This document shows, piece by piece, positions 1 through 12,800 of a DNA stretch of 64,000 nucleotides. The stretch is from Mermis nigrescens (Eukaryota; Nematoda; Enoplea; Mermithida; Mermithidae). Under the pieces are notes generated by a model, which ran no database searches, was not told where the DNA came from, and worked only from the letters and a program-made list of their open reading frames with translations. Numbering within the stretch: position 1 is the first letter of the stretch; each line of letters starts with the position of its first letter. Both the position numbers and the translations under genes were made by a program. The DNA lies in the NCBI GenBank assembly GCA_036768485.1, contig JAVLUZ010000329.1, forward strand, positions 496,414 through 560,413, written 5' to 3'.

Positions 1-328
1 AGTAATTTACAGGACTGTTTAGAATGCAACATATATTTACTATAGCTAATAAAAAATAGTAAACTATATATACTTCCGACAATCAAGAACATATCTAACT
101 CTAGCTTTAAATTCTATGCAGTCTGATTGATTTCAAAAGGTAGACGGTTATAAAATCCAGGGAGTCTTTTTTTAGAACATTTATTTCTATAAATTTAGAG
201 GCAATTAATTTATGTCAACAAACAACATTGTTTTCCAAGCGTTCTTGGACTGCTGTCATTATTGTGGTATGTTACTGTATGTGTTTGCTGACTGATGCAC
301 TGAAATCATGCCAATTAAAAGTAGGGTA
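1..328. other. Intergenic, no gene seen
   Basis: AT-rich sequence with no convincing coding exon or RNA gene, running up to the TA target site of the first MITE. Confidence 0.5.
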
Positions 329-1112
329 CTAGCAAAGAAAATGCTGCGATGGAACAAAAAAGATGAATATACTTGGAATTGTGGATTATTAAGGATGTAA
401 AAGGAGGGGACTAGTGGAAAATCTACCTAAAGTCGCGAAATCTGCTAAAAATCACACTTTCTCTAAGCAACGCAAAAAATCGAAGTATATTCTGCGGTCA
501 ACACATTAGAATAAATATTTAACCATAAAATGATTGAAAAAGCAGCACGTTAGCTATGCAGCAGCTATGGGAAATGATATCGAGTAACAGTCCTTTCTAA
601 GCCAATTGAATGAAATAGCAAACATCGATGCATCCAGAACAATTGCAAGAATTGTTGGTTCAAAACAGTAGGAAACGCGTAGTTGACTTTGAGACAGACT
701 AAATGTAGGTACACTAGCATGCCCGTAACGATTGTGTGCAATAATCAATCGACCTCTGCTTTGCTTGCTATAATGCTCATAGCGAAATAAAACAACTTTA
801 AATACAATACCACTAAGTTTTCTTTCAATCAGGATACGAAGCTAGTCAGTGTTGCTACTTGCCAGCAATTTAAAAAAAGGAAACATTATAGATTTCGTTT
901 ATTATCTGAAATTTTGAAAATTATTTAAAAAAGACTTTTAGAGGCCGCAGAATATACTTCGATTTTTTGCGTTGCTTAGAGAAAGTGTGATTTTTAGCAG
1001 ATTTCGCGACTTTAGGTAGATTTTCCTAGTCCCCTCCTTTTACATCCTTAATAATCCACAATTCCAAGTATATTCATCTTTTTTGTTCCATCGGAGCATT
1101 TTTCTTTGCTAG
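329..1112. mobile_element. MITE with ~168-bp terminal inverted repeats, TA target site
   Basis: The first ~168 bases (329-497) reappear as their reverse complement at 945-1112. The tips read CTAGCAAAGAAAA and are flanked by TA on both sides (327-328, 1113-1114), as expected of Tc1/mariner-like non-autonomous elements. The ~450-bp interior has no transposase. A related copy lies at 5800-6413 and a solo terminus at 1128-1257. Superfamily assignment is inferred from the TA duplication only. Confidence 0.85.
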
Positions 1113-1127
1113 TATTCTTATATTCAA

Positions 1128-1257
1128 CTTCTTAACAGCTTTTTTGCGCATATAGGAAATTTTCCCTTAAGTCCCCTCTTTTCACATCCTCAACAATAAA
1201 GAAAATTCAAGCATATTCACCTTTTTTTTGCTCCATCGGAGCATTTTCTCTTGCTAG
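1128..1257. mobile_element. Solo terminal fragment of the CTAGCAAAG MITE
   Basis: This matches the right terminal repeat of the 329-1112 and 5800-6413 elements (cccctcttttcacatcct, then a terminal tcttgctag) but has no partner repeat. It is a truncated copy next to the complete one. Confidence 0.7.
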
Positions 1258-1361
1258 TGTTCTTATAAATGAACGGTTACAGCGCTCATTTTGATTCGAT
1301 CTTACTCGCCAGGAAGAATTACGCGTCTACCTTAATTTAGTTTTAGAATAGACTGCACTTA

Positions 1362-1525
1362 TAGTCTGTTTCACATAACTTCGTACTTAAATTCTAAGAA
1401 TTTTCATCGGCAGTTAGCCGAGGTTACGATAGTTATATATTAGATCACTGCTATAATCGCAATCTGTCAGCTTATTGTCGGAGACGGTTTTTAAATATAT
1501 GACCGAAGTTGTGTTAAACAGACTA
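1362..1525. mobile_element. ~165-bp palindromic MITE (TAGTCTGTTTCAC ends)
   Basis: The ends TAGTCTGTTTCAC and GTTAAACAGACTA are inverted, and TA flanks both sides (1360-1361, 1526-1527). Copies of the same family lie at 14164-14328, 14347-14505, 24545-24709 and, interrupted, 12007-12417. No coding capacity. Confidence 0.85.
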
Positions 1526-1527
1526 TA

Positions 1528-2548
1528 GTTATAAAATTTAATGAAACGAAAAATAAAAATACTATCATAATGTAAAATTAGAAAGACCGGTTAGTAGGCC
1601 ATCTCAAATCTGAAATTTATCTTACAATAGATAGCATGTTGCAATAGTTCTGATGTTTGGATTTATCAGAAAATAGCAAAGATTAGGGACGCGAGAGTCA
1701 TTTAATTGGTTTGTTAATTTAGTGACATGTGGGTCCATAAACGTAGATGTTTGTCAGAATGTGTCATCGGATTCTAATTTTTATCTGCCTTGATACATGT
1801 CAGAAAAAGGCTATTAATTTCTTTCATGATGATCGATGCTCCGACACTTCGTATGCCACGATGCGAATCGACGAAAATTGACAAATGCCGTCAAAAGCTT
1901 TGACTTTGATAAGATGTGGACTGGCAAGTGAACCAATTCGATAAGCTGATATTGATGATCAAAAGTTGTCAATCAAATCCGTGAGAACTCCTTATCTTTC
2001 TTTATAAGTAAAAACTTGATTGTTGTAGGATCACTATTGTCGCCAGTTTGAATGAATTGCTGATTCAGTTCGAATTTGCAGAAGTGAGCTTTACTTAATT
2101 ATAAAATGTGCCCTCGATTTTAATATGCTAATGGCTTGTGGGAATTTTGTTAGAACTCAGTACCTAATTTAAATTCGACTTCATGCAATAATTTTTTGTG
2201 ATGACAGTAGGAATTACGAAACATTTTAGCATCCACGGTGTCGATCTTGGGCAGCACTCAAATTCTGAGAGGGTCTGGTGGAGCCAAATCGTCAAAAATA
2301 ATACAAAAACTTAAATCTGAGGGTTCTGTCGATTTGCGGGTCTTTCAGATTCTAGAGGGTTCCAGACCCCCACGCCCGTGTGTGGATACGTGAATAATTT
2401 CTATTATTTTTATCATACGGAAGGCACACAGAAGAGGCAATTCGTCAGGTCATGACTTCCATGGAAAGAGATAAATAGATAAATTCTGCAAACACAAGAG
2501 CAAAATTAAAGCCAAAAATAAATAAAAATGAAGAGGCTTTGAAACCAA
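1528..2548. other. Intergenic, no gene seen
   Basis: No exon with coding character or RNA gene was recognised between the MITE and the minisatellite. Confidence 0.45.
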
Positions 2549-2705
2549 TTGTCCCGATTCCCCAACCGTCCCGATTCTCCGACCGTCCCGTTTCTCCGAC
2601 CGTCCCAATTCTCCGACCGTCCCGATTCTCCAACCGTCCCAATTCTCCGACCATCCCGATTGTCCGACCGTCCCGGTTCTCCGACTTTCCCGTTTCTCCG
2701 ACTAC
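2549..2705 (+). repeat. 17-bp minisatellite (CCCGATTCTCCGACCGT)
   Basis: About nine imperfect tandem copies of a 17-base unit, varying mainly at the two bases after CCC. Open frames here exist only because the unit lacks stops in some frames. The same unit occurs inverted at 3024-3270. Confidence 0.9.
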
Positions 2706-3023
2706 ACATTGAAACAAGACAGATGGCACTGACCACATGTCAATCAACCGCTGAACGACAGCATTAAAATGGTCTTGATCAATCGATTGGGTTTAATGAG
2801 TAAATATAAAGATTGAGTTTGTGTAGGGCGTATTTAATGTGCAAATTATTATACTACCTGCTTATTTGTTCACTTGATATATTCCTTTACGTAGTTTTTG
2901 CATTGGTTAAGTGTACACATGCCTATACCATGCATCTGTTTTTGTATGTGCTTACGTGCTGTGCAGTCCGAATGCATTTCCAAAAATTCACTTGTTCCTC
3001 ATGCTCGTCAACCTTTATTTTGG

Positions 3024-3270
3024 GCGAAGAATCGGGACAATCGGAGAATCGGCACGGACGGAGAAACGGGATGGTCGGAGAATCGGGAGTTTCAAAGATT
3101 TAAAAGTAGCGTTTTTTACAATTGGTCGGAGAATCGAGACAGTCGGATAATCGGGATGCTCGGAGATATTAGGACGGTCGAAGAAACGGGAATTTCGGGA
3201 ATCTAAAAATAAAGCTTTTCATCATTAGACGAAAAATTGGGACGGTCGGAGAAACGAGACAGAGCGAAAA
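3024..3270 (-). repeat. Inverted block of the same 17-bp minisatellite
   Basis: Degenerate copies of ACGGTCGGAGAATCGGG, the reverse complement of the 2549-2705 unit, are interspersed with unrelated bases such as tttcaaagatttaaaagtag. The two blocks form an inverted pair about 320 bp apart. Confidence 0.8.
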
Positions 3271-3716
3271 AATCTGGATCTGCTAAGCCGTTCACCTGCG
3301 GATTGAGAATGTGGATGAGCAGTGTGTCATTGAATTATTTAGTATAGATTGACCGTATTCCGCATGAATTTCAGAATCATCGTCGGTAATTTTTTATTAT
3401 TCTAACAAAACAACTGTAAGTCAGCTGAACTTTTGCTGAAAAATTGCAGTCTTTTGCTATCGGTAAAACTGATGCAGTAAACTCTGAATCGTTCTAATCT
3501 TCAAACATTTTGAAATCAACTTAATTCAGAATATCGAGAAATTTCGTACATGCTATGAGCAATAAACAGAAACATCTATTGCAATAGACTTCGCTTAAAT
3601 ATTTTTAGAACGTCGTGTGCAATACTTAAGATTTAATCAGAAAATCCTATTCTTTTGGCGTAAGCTTGCGGAAAAACATATCCAACTTCTTAGTGTGCAA
3701 ACGTTTTTTTTACAGA

Positions 3717-3865
3717 ATGATACAAATTGCCACATTTCTGGTGCTCATCAGCCTGGTGTCGTCCAACTTGCACAAGGACAAGCATGATGGAAAACGAGCA
3801 CATTCGGGGAGGATATTCGATATGGAATCCGAAGAGCGGCGCTATCGTTCTTCCGAGGATATAAG
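3717..3865 (+). CDS. Gene 1 exon 1: signal peptide
   Basis: Codes for residues 1-49 plus two bases of Arg50, ending at the donor AG|gtgtca. The frame stays open upstream to an ATG at 3666. The ATG at 3717 is preferred because it begins a clean signal peptide and follows an acceptor-like ttttttttacag. Confidence 0.75.
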
Positions 3866-6800
3866 GTGTCATTAAGATATTTATACCCTGTGGCGGATCC
3901 AGGATTTCCTGACAGAGAGACGATACCCAATTTTTACCAAAACTTTCAAACATATCCTAAAAATCTTTTTCTTACGTGTAAAATGGCGTTTTTTCCTTAT
4001 TTTCGTCTGCGCAGAATTATTTCTGATGGTACCGCAAAATTCGTAATTTCTGAAAATTTTGAATGAAAATGTGTATACTTCTCATAATTTCGCCGCTGAA
4101 AAGCTCGGCGCAAAGCGCCGAAAACTTTGAAAATTCAGAATAGGGATAGCCAAAGATAACTAAAAGTACAGCTCCCAGTCGGTTCATTTAAAGCATGGGT
4201 CAAATAAAATGCAACAGGAGAAAACTTTTTAAATTAGACTGTCGAAAAAATCATCAAATGTCATTAATGATTACTATTCGGCGTAAAGCATCGAAAAAGT
4301 TTAGGAAATGCAACAGTCGATGACCTAATAAAACGTAGAAAATGCATTTTTATCCTTTACATGGCCAAGCGTCTCGGAGCCGGCAGAGGACGATCGCTCC
4401 ACTCACGTCCTTATGTTCGCCGGTGTGTATACCTATGTATTTTAGTGGAAGCTAAGTGTAAAAAAACAGCGATTGGGCGATCAGCCGGGTTTTGAAAAGG
4501 CAAATCTTCATGTATGCATCAACTTAAACATTTTTTAAAACAATTAAGAAAAACCGCTTTAATTTCAGTTTTATTGGCTCTACACCCTCAATTGCATGAA
4601 AAAATTTAAAAAACACATCAGATACAATTGACCATCAATTTAGGGGTCTGTAAAGTCTGCCTGGCTCTCCAGAATCCGAAAGATCTCAAATTAAATTTTT
4701 GAAATTTCTTCCGTTTTTTAGCGGATTTGATTATGAACGTCGAAATATCATGCTTTTGTGACTTTGTCCACAATCAATTTTTAGTAACTTTTTGACTTTC
4801 GAAAATTGACTCTCCTGGCTCTCAGAGTCCAGGCGATGCCAATGTGTGGTTATAACTATCTATTTAGGCTACTGAATCACAAATAAATTGATATAATCTG
4901 TTGTATAATTATTTCAGTTAATAATAAATGCAATGTTTTATGTCATACTAGCTGAGCTACCCGGTCTTGCCCGGGCTGAAGTTAGGCCTGATAGCTATAT
5001 GGAATTAAGATGTCTCTTGTATTTTTTTATTTTTCGGGACTTTGATGTTTTTGGGATATTTCTTAAAAAAATTGTTGGTAAAAACCATATTTTATTTTTT
5101 GGATCTTTTAAAGTAAAGCATTTTTTGATCAATTCCATATTTTTGACGATACAGAATGGTTTTAAAAATTCTTCAGCCAAAATCTTATTTTTGATGTTTT
5201 GGGATGTTCTGGAAAATTTTTTGGAAAAAAATATATTTTTGATGTTTTGGGATGTTTGGAAAAATTTTTTAGTCAATTCATATTTTTGATGTTTTAAAAA
5301 TTTTTTGTTTGTCATAGCAAAGGGTGTCATAAATCACGTGATATCTTATATCACTCATATGTTATAGTAGAGGGTATCTCCTATCTTATATCACTGCATG
5401 TTATGGCACAGACAGGGTATCTTATATCACATCATTGGACCGTATAGCATTGCCCATCTTGTAGCATTATGTAGGCTATATTACGTCCGATCCTATGTTA
5501 TAACGCACGCAGCGGCAAAAGCACCGTAACCCGAAAATGGTGTAAACTGAATTTATTCCGATTTTCGAAATTTGGCAAAAAAAATCGGCGATGTCCCGAA
5601 ATCGGCCATGCTTAAGCATAGGGACGCCTCCCGCTTCACCCCTGTACAGGGTGCATGGGTGGGGTTGGTGAAATTTAAATATCGCTACTACACCCCTAGC
5701 CAGTAGGCTGAGCTCGGGCCATAACGTCAGCCCACCAAGTGTTATGAGGCCGGAGCCAACCCCGGACATACAAACACACTTTCACAAATATATAGTAAAC
5801 TAGCAAAGAAAAATGCCCCTATGGAACAAAAAAGGTAAATATACCTGAATTTCTTCATTGTTAAGGATGTTAAAGGAGGGGACTAGATAAAAATTTCCCT
5901 ATATGCGCAGAAGCCATAGGAATGTGCTAAACAGTTAGACTTCCCCTAAACAACGCAAAAATCGAAGTATATTCTGCGGCCTGTGTAAAATGAGGATATA
6001 GTCACAAAACGTTCTCAAGTGTTTCGCAAAAGAGCATTGAAGACACTTTCATGACTATTAAATAATCAATGTATTATTTATTTAATGAAATCTTGACCTT
6101 CCACAATGCTCTAAACTCTACACCTACATGGCCAACTCAATAGTTTGCATGAAAAACCACAAAACAAAGTAAAGTAATCAAAATAATCGCCATCGTAATC
6201 GAAATTACTACGTAAAATATGCAGAAACGCGCATAGGCCACAGAATATACTTCGATTTTCGCGTTGTTTAGGGGAGTAACTGTTTAGCACATTCCTATGG
6301 CTTCTGCGCATATAGGGAAATTTTTATCTAGTCCCCTCCTTTTACATCCTTAACAATGAATAAATTCAAGTATATTTACCTTTTTTGTTCCATCGGAGCA
6401 TTTTCTTTTCTAGTTCCCTTCTTTTATTTATTATTTTAGGCCATATATCAATAGGTGGGCAGCGCCGAAATTTGGGAGGGGCGTTCAAGTAGCTGAAGAA
6501 ATTTCTTTTTCGTCTCGAACCCTTTACACTAAAATGATCACAGATCAAGAAATATTGCAGTAAAAGAGAAAAATTTACCTTTTGAGATATTGTAGCCCCC
6601 TACATTATAAAAGCGATTGGACTGCACAGAACCCAAAATTGAAGTAGATAAGCTTCAGGACACGCTAACAGTAAATAAAACCCGTATACTTCACACTTTT
6701 GCGCAAGAACGATTGAGTGTAAAGAAATTTTAAGTTCAGATTTGTAATCTACAAGTCAGGGACAACATTTTTAAAAAATTGACCCTCCGCAAATTGTTTG

Positions 6801-9800
6801 ATGCCCAATGCTCTAGGCGGAAAAATGCTTCTCAGTGTAAATTTTACACTTTTGCTACTAACGCAATATTGGGTGTATAGAAACAAAATAAACTAGGATC
6901 TGTAAAGCTAAGGTCAGGGCACATTTAAGCATAATTAGCATGTTCCGCCACTTAGTGGAGTAGCTGAAGAAAGTTTGTTTTTCGTCTCGAAACCTTTACA
7001 CTAAAACGATCACAGATCAAGAAATATTGCGTTAAAAGAGAAAAAATTGGTCATTGAGATATTGTAACCTTCTACATTTTAAAACCAATCGGACTGCACA
7101 GGAAGCAAAATTGAGTTAGATAAGCTGAAAACACGCAGAGAGTAAAAAACCCGTATACTTCACATTTTTCTGCAACAACCATTGAGTGTAAACAAATGTT
7201 AAGGTCAGATTCGTAATCTACAGCTCGGGGGCAACATTTTTTAAAAAATTGGCCCTCCACAAATTATTTGATTTTTCGGTTTACACTTTACACACTCATT
7301 GCTAACTCGGTATTGAGTGTAAACAAAAACAAAAAAATGGTACATCGAGTTTTTTAATCATCTATCATTTAAAAAACCGCACCTCTCAGGTGTGTGCCGT
7401 TGTTGTTGTGAGGGGGACACAGAATTCGCACTCGCCGTGATAAACATATAAGAAAAAAGGTGGCCAGGTATATAATAGGTAGCGCTATCGCGCTACCTAT
7501 GATTCACATTGTGGGCACTAGATTCAGTACATTTTCGTATGTATTCACTGAGAAATTTACACTAGTAGGTCTCGTAGGTATTTAAATCGGGGTACATTGA
7601 GATTTCGAGAAGTTATTTATTCCTTACGCCAAAATGATGAAATTCAGTCAGTACATACACAGAAAAGTGGCAGAGAGTTTTCCAAATTTGTACTAAAATT
7701 ACAGATCGTATAAGGCACACGTTTGCTGGCGGGTCAGGACCACACCTGGGCGTGGAGGGTATGTACCTTCCCCCCTGAGACACCAAAATACCCCCAGAAT
7801 TCAATTTTTGGAAATTTTTTTGTGTTTTCCGCAACTTTTTTGATGCCAATGGATAGTGCTCGATGAGAAACGTTGAAAAATGGTGTTTTTCAGCCATATC
7901 ACTATTTTTAAGGCCATTTTTGACCTTTGAAAAATCTTGCATCCCACAGAATTTTGGTGCTGCCCACGTATGGACTTCTAGAGAATCCAGTAGACTCTCC
8001 AAAACTCAATAGACCTTGAATTACGTTTTTGACATGTTTTTGGATTTTGTCGGTTTTACACAAATCGGTCCCACAAAATTCGGTTGCTGCTCATGTATGG
8101 TATAAAGTAAGCGTTTAAGTGTCTCGTTTGTTTTTATTCAAGCAGAAGAAGCCTCAATGCGATTTCATACAAACCGGAAGTAGAACGACGAAACATACAG
8201 GCTAAAGGCATCGTAGACGCTATAAGTGTCGCTGAAAGACTGAAGAGAATACAATCGCCCGCCAACTCAATAATGCGCCCAAGGTCTCGGCCGTCGAGTC
8301 ATGGCGACGTCGATTACGACTATTATCGCCATGAGGCCATGAAACTTTGGCTACAAAAGTTGTTCCTTAACGTTTACAAAAAGATCGACTTGCCGTCGCC
8401 CTCGGAAGTAAAACACCTTTCAATCATTAATTTGCGTATAATCGAATGATTTTACTGAATTTCTTCGTCTTGATTCAAAGCGCTGCATGTAGCATTTTTG
8501 AAGGGGGTTCGTTGTATACAATTGAGAAATTTCGCATTGAGAATATTCGAACAAACCAGTGCGCAAAATAGTTACGTGAATTCATTCACGGATTATAAGA
8601 TTTTCTTTTATTGTTAGAAGAACGCGATAGAAGGTCAGTTTGATTTGACTGTCGATGCTTAAAATCGACCTATCCCATCTATTTTGATATATAGTGCAAT
8701 GCGTAAATTAGGAAGGAAATGAAAGAATTGTGGTGTTCTTTAGATGGCTGATCATTAGTTCGTTTGTTATCAAAAGCTCTTTTGTTCTTGATCTACATAT
8801 ATACTCGTATGTATTTTTTAAAGTTTGATCAGATAAGCGAACATTTGCCACTTGATCGATGTGTAAGCTACAAAGTGAAATCCGACAAAAAATACTCTAG
8901 CCTTAAAAGGCGAAACTTCAATGCGAATGCGTTTCACGAAGAAATAAATGTTAGGGTCTCGATATTTTTATAGTGACATCAATTTTGTGTTTTATGCAGC
9001 TTTCCTTAATTCTAATTAAGAATAACATTTTTTGTATAACCTGAAGCTTTTATTTGTAAAATTTTTCCATTAAAACTTGAATGAAAAATCAGTGATAATT
9101 GGGTATATTTATTACTTATGTTACATTGCAAAGGCTCTCAGACAAAAATCCACTCCAGGAAATAAAATATGGAGATTCTATTATGGAAATCATCTTCTAT
9201 GTATGTACGTGTTTGCCTTTCAGTTCTGAAATTGAACGAGGTTCGAAACAATATAATAACAAAAGTGTGCAACAATCATAAATTTTATCTAATGATTCAA
9301 AGAAATCTTTGACTAAATTTAAAAAGTTCAAAATATGTTTTAATCCGTTGAAGAAAATAAATTCACAAAAATACATATGAGGAAATTGGTAAATTTTGGG
9401 ATACCACTGCTAGCGATAGAAAGCCTAAGTTCAAGAATTATATTAATGGGTAAAGTCAAGAATAGACTCAGGCGGGAGGAGGGTAGCGTTCGCCCCCATA
9501 AGCTCAAGACAGTTGCGAGATAAAGAATCGTTACATCTTAGTCATCTAGCATAGTTTCCCAAGTTTAAAGATCAGCAAAAACGTATCGAATTGTATTTTC
9601 TGGCAGCCTATATGCCAGTTTTTTGTCAACGCGAAGATTTTGTGACTCTTATGAGGGTATCTTGTACAACAACCTATTTCAATATCGTTTATTACCATTT
9701 GTAATATAGATGCCAAAAACTTCAAGCATTAAATCATTTACATTAAAATTTAGCCTCTAAAATATGAAAGCAAAGAATAAAACGTGATTCTTCTTATTGT

Positions 9801-12800
9801 TAGTCATGCTTCAGCCTCAAACTTCCGAATTTCCTATTGTAAACGATATTTGATCAAAATGCGGCAGCCTATCAGTTTTTCATAAAAAATTTTGAAATTC
9901 TTGAGTAAATCTCGTCAGATATGATTATTTTCAAAAGGACTCGAAGGACGGAGAAAATATATAATGCAAGAATAATTAATTTTTGTATATTTTTGGCTCT
10001 TGTTTCTACATGTGTGAACCCTTTGTAGGTCAGTACCGCGAAAGAGACATACAATCAACTAAAAGAAACAGGGTTTGATGCGAAAAGAACATCGGGTGTT
10101 ATCACGGATATCTCTAATTCTAAAATCAAGCAGATTGTTAATCTATGGGTTGGTCAGAAAGTAATTAGCAGTCAACAAGGCGAAAAGCTGAAGACGGTGA
10201 TGGACGGAAAAATGGGTCGGAAAGAAATCAAGGACATGGTATTTATGTACGTAAATTTTAATCTTGTTATTATACTTTCTTAGTTATTTTTTAGCCAATT
10301 CACTTTGTCGCAAAACGATGTAGGTATAGCGAAAGAATTTAATTTTAGAACTTTTTATGTCCGAAGTGATCAGGCACACAACACTTACTCCAGAATCGCT
10401 TTTTCATGCAGTTGCAGATTTACAATGGAACACTGATTTTGGCTCACAAAGTTATTGTGATCCTCTGATAGCTTTTCTAATCATTTCATGAATGTCTGCA
10501 CATAATTAAAACTAATTAATTTGGAATTAAGCGCTCTGTTGAATTTAAATGCAACAGTCTGGGTCGCGCCCTGTTCTGCTTTTTGAAACTTGTCAAAAAC
10601 TGGTTTTTTGATAAGACATATTGTGCACCGTATAAACCAAATCAAATGGTGCAGTATGGAAAATTTGACCAAGACTATAACTAAAGCAGTAGGATTATCT
10701 TTTTATGAAAAAATTATTGACGATCGGAGACAAGGATAAAACAAGGCTTTTTCATCAAAATGACAGAAATTTCACTACTAGAGCCGATAATACTTTTGTA
10801 ATTGAAGAACCATTTATATGCTAAGAATCGATGATTTCAAGCGATTTTGACGTTAAACAGCTTTTTGGACCCAAAAGAGCTGGAAGCTGCGATATTTCCT
10901 TAATGATGATTATAAATCGGCCGCACGGTGCGCTCATGACTTATATTAGTCATCACTTGTGAAATTTGTGGCCTCTGCTGATCCCTGAATTATCAAGGTA
11001 ACATTTGTTATGTTGAAGAAGGAAAACCCGTGAATTTAGATGACAAAGACGTGTATCATTAGAATGAAAAATGTCTGAAAAATTAACATTGCCTGCTAAA
11101 ACAATACCACTTAAAATAAAAATATAGTCTACGCATTAGGGACGCCCACACTTGTCAATTCACAAAGAAAAACTAGAGACTTCTATTCGAAAAATAAGAG
11201 AAATAATGAATGAAGAAATGAAAATCGCAATTTTCTAAATTTTTTCTTCAAATCATGCTGTGATATGAATTTCGGTAGAGGCTATTTTAAATCTTGACAC
11301 TGTTCAAGGCCTTTACAGATTGACGAATAAAATAAACAATTCCAGGCCTTATGTGCCAGCTGAATCTTAACCGAGTCAATTCGCTATTGATGGTCGGGTT
11401 ACGTCAAGACCATGCACTTGGAGAATTGTAGAGCTTGCTAACAATCAAAATTTCGCCGTAAGAGAAAAATAAGAGAAAAAAGGATGGAAATGGCGATTTT
11501 CATTAGAATGTACATTATCAGTTGACAGTTCAAAAATGAGGGTAGCTCCATTTCAATGTTTGACGTCTTGTTAGGTTATTATGAACCGATAATCCCCGAG
11601 TTTTCAATTTCTTGACGGTAGACAGCGATTGATAGTTTATATCGACTAGTGCGAAATAGCGAATCTTCACAGCTAATTAACTTTTTATATTTCTCATTGA
11701 CTTTTAGCTGAATTTGTTAGTTGAATTCAACTTATTCAGGAATACCGCCGGCGAAATTATTTATTCGATTATTGGCTACATGGGACTCAGAACCAGTCAA
11801 ACGCAAGAGAAGCCGAAAGGCACAGTATTTTACACCTTTGGCAAGTTCAAATTGAGGCGATCGCCAGAGATTGAGAAAGTCGAATCTAATAATTGCATTC
11901 TGTGGGGAATGGTTTGCAAAACTACTATTCGATTCCGGATCAGTGAACATCCACTCACTAACAAGCAACAAACAGATCTCCAGAACTACATGAGGTGAAA
12001 GCTCTATAGTCTGTTCCACACAAGTTTGGGCTTAATGTTTAAAAAGTATCTCCGAAAGCTGACAGATTGCGATTATAGCATTAAATTGATTCGTCGCCGC
12101 TATGCAAAAAGGTGCTACATCCACTTTTTGTGAAAAATAAGTTACACGCATTTTTGATTACTCCAAACAATTTCCTGTTTACTAAAAAAATCCTAGCCCC
12201 AGATCTCAAATATTGATTGAGAAATGAGCATCCATTTGTCACAATGTACACAGATTTCATACCCCGTATAAAACTTTAAATGCGTTTTTCTCAAAATCGC
12301 AAAAAGTGGATTTAGCACCTTTTGCATAGCGACGACGATATAATTATCGTAATCCGTCGGCTTACTTTCGAAAATATTCTTAAACTTTATGCCCAAACTT
12401 ATGTGTTACAGACTCTAAGTGTTTGTTTAATGAATCCTGAAGTTAAAAACATTGAAATGACAAATTGTGATGAGTTGTATAATGAGAGAAAATGCTGATA
12501 CATCAATACGAAGAACTTCACTTTGATCAAATTCCTCGCAGATCGTTAATAAACTGCATGCTAAAAATTCTTGATCAGCTCGTACGATTGTGATCGATTG
12601 AGATTGCAAGGAATATAGGTAAAATTAATTTCAATAGATTTAGCAACATTCAATATTCAAGGCTCACACTCACACCTGGGCGTGGGGGTTTGGGGGTATG
12701 CAACCCGCGATAAACCAAAATACCCCCCAGAAATCAAAACACCCCCCAGAATTCAATTCTTAAACATTTTTTTCGTTTTTTTCGCAATTTTTTGATGCCA

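Noticed and set aside
2445..3206. Frames with GRSENRDG-type repeats
   Set aside because: They arise from the 17-bp minisatellite, which shifts frame every unit.
4933..5330. Frames of 111-118 codons on both strands
   Set aside because: Extremely Phe/Lys-rich on AT-rich repeats, with no domain or splice context.
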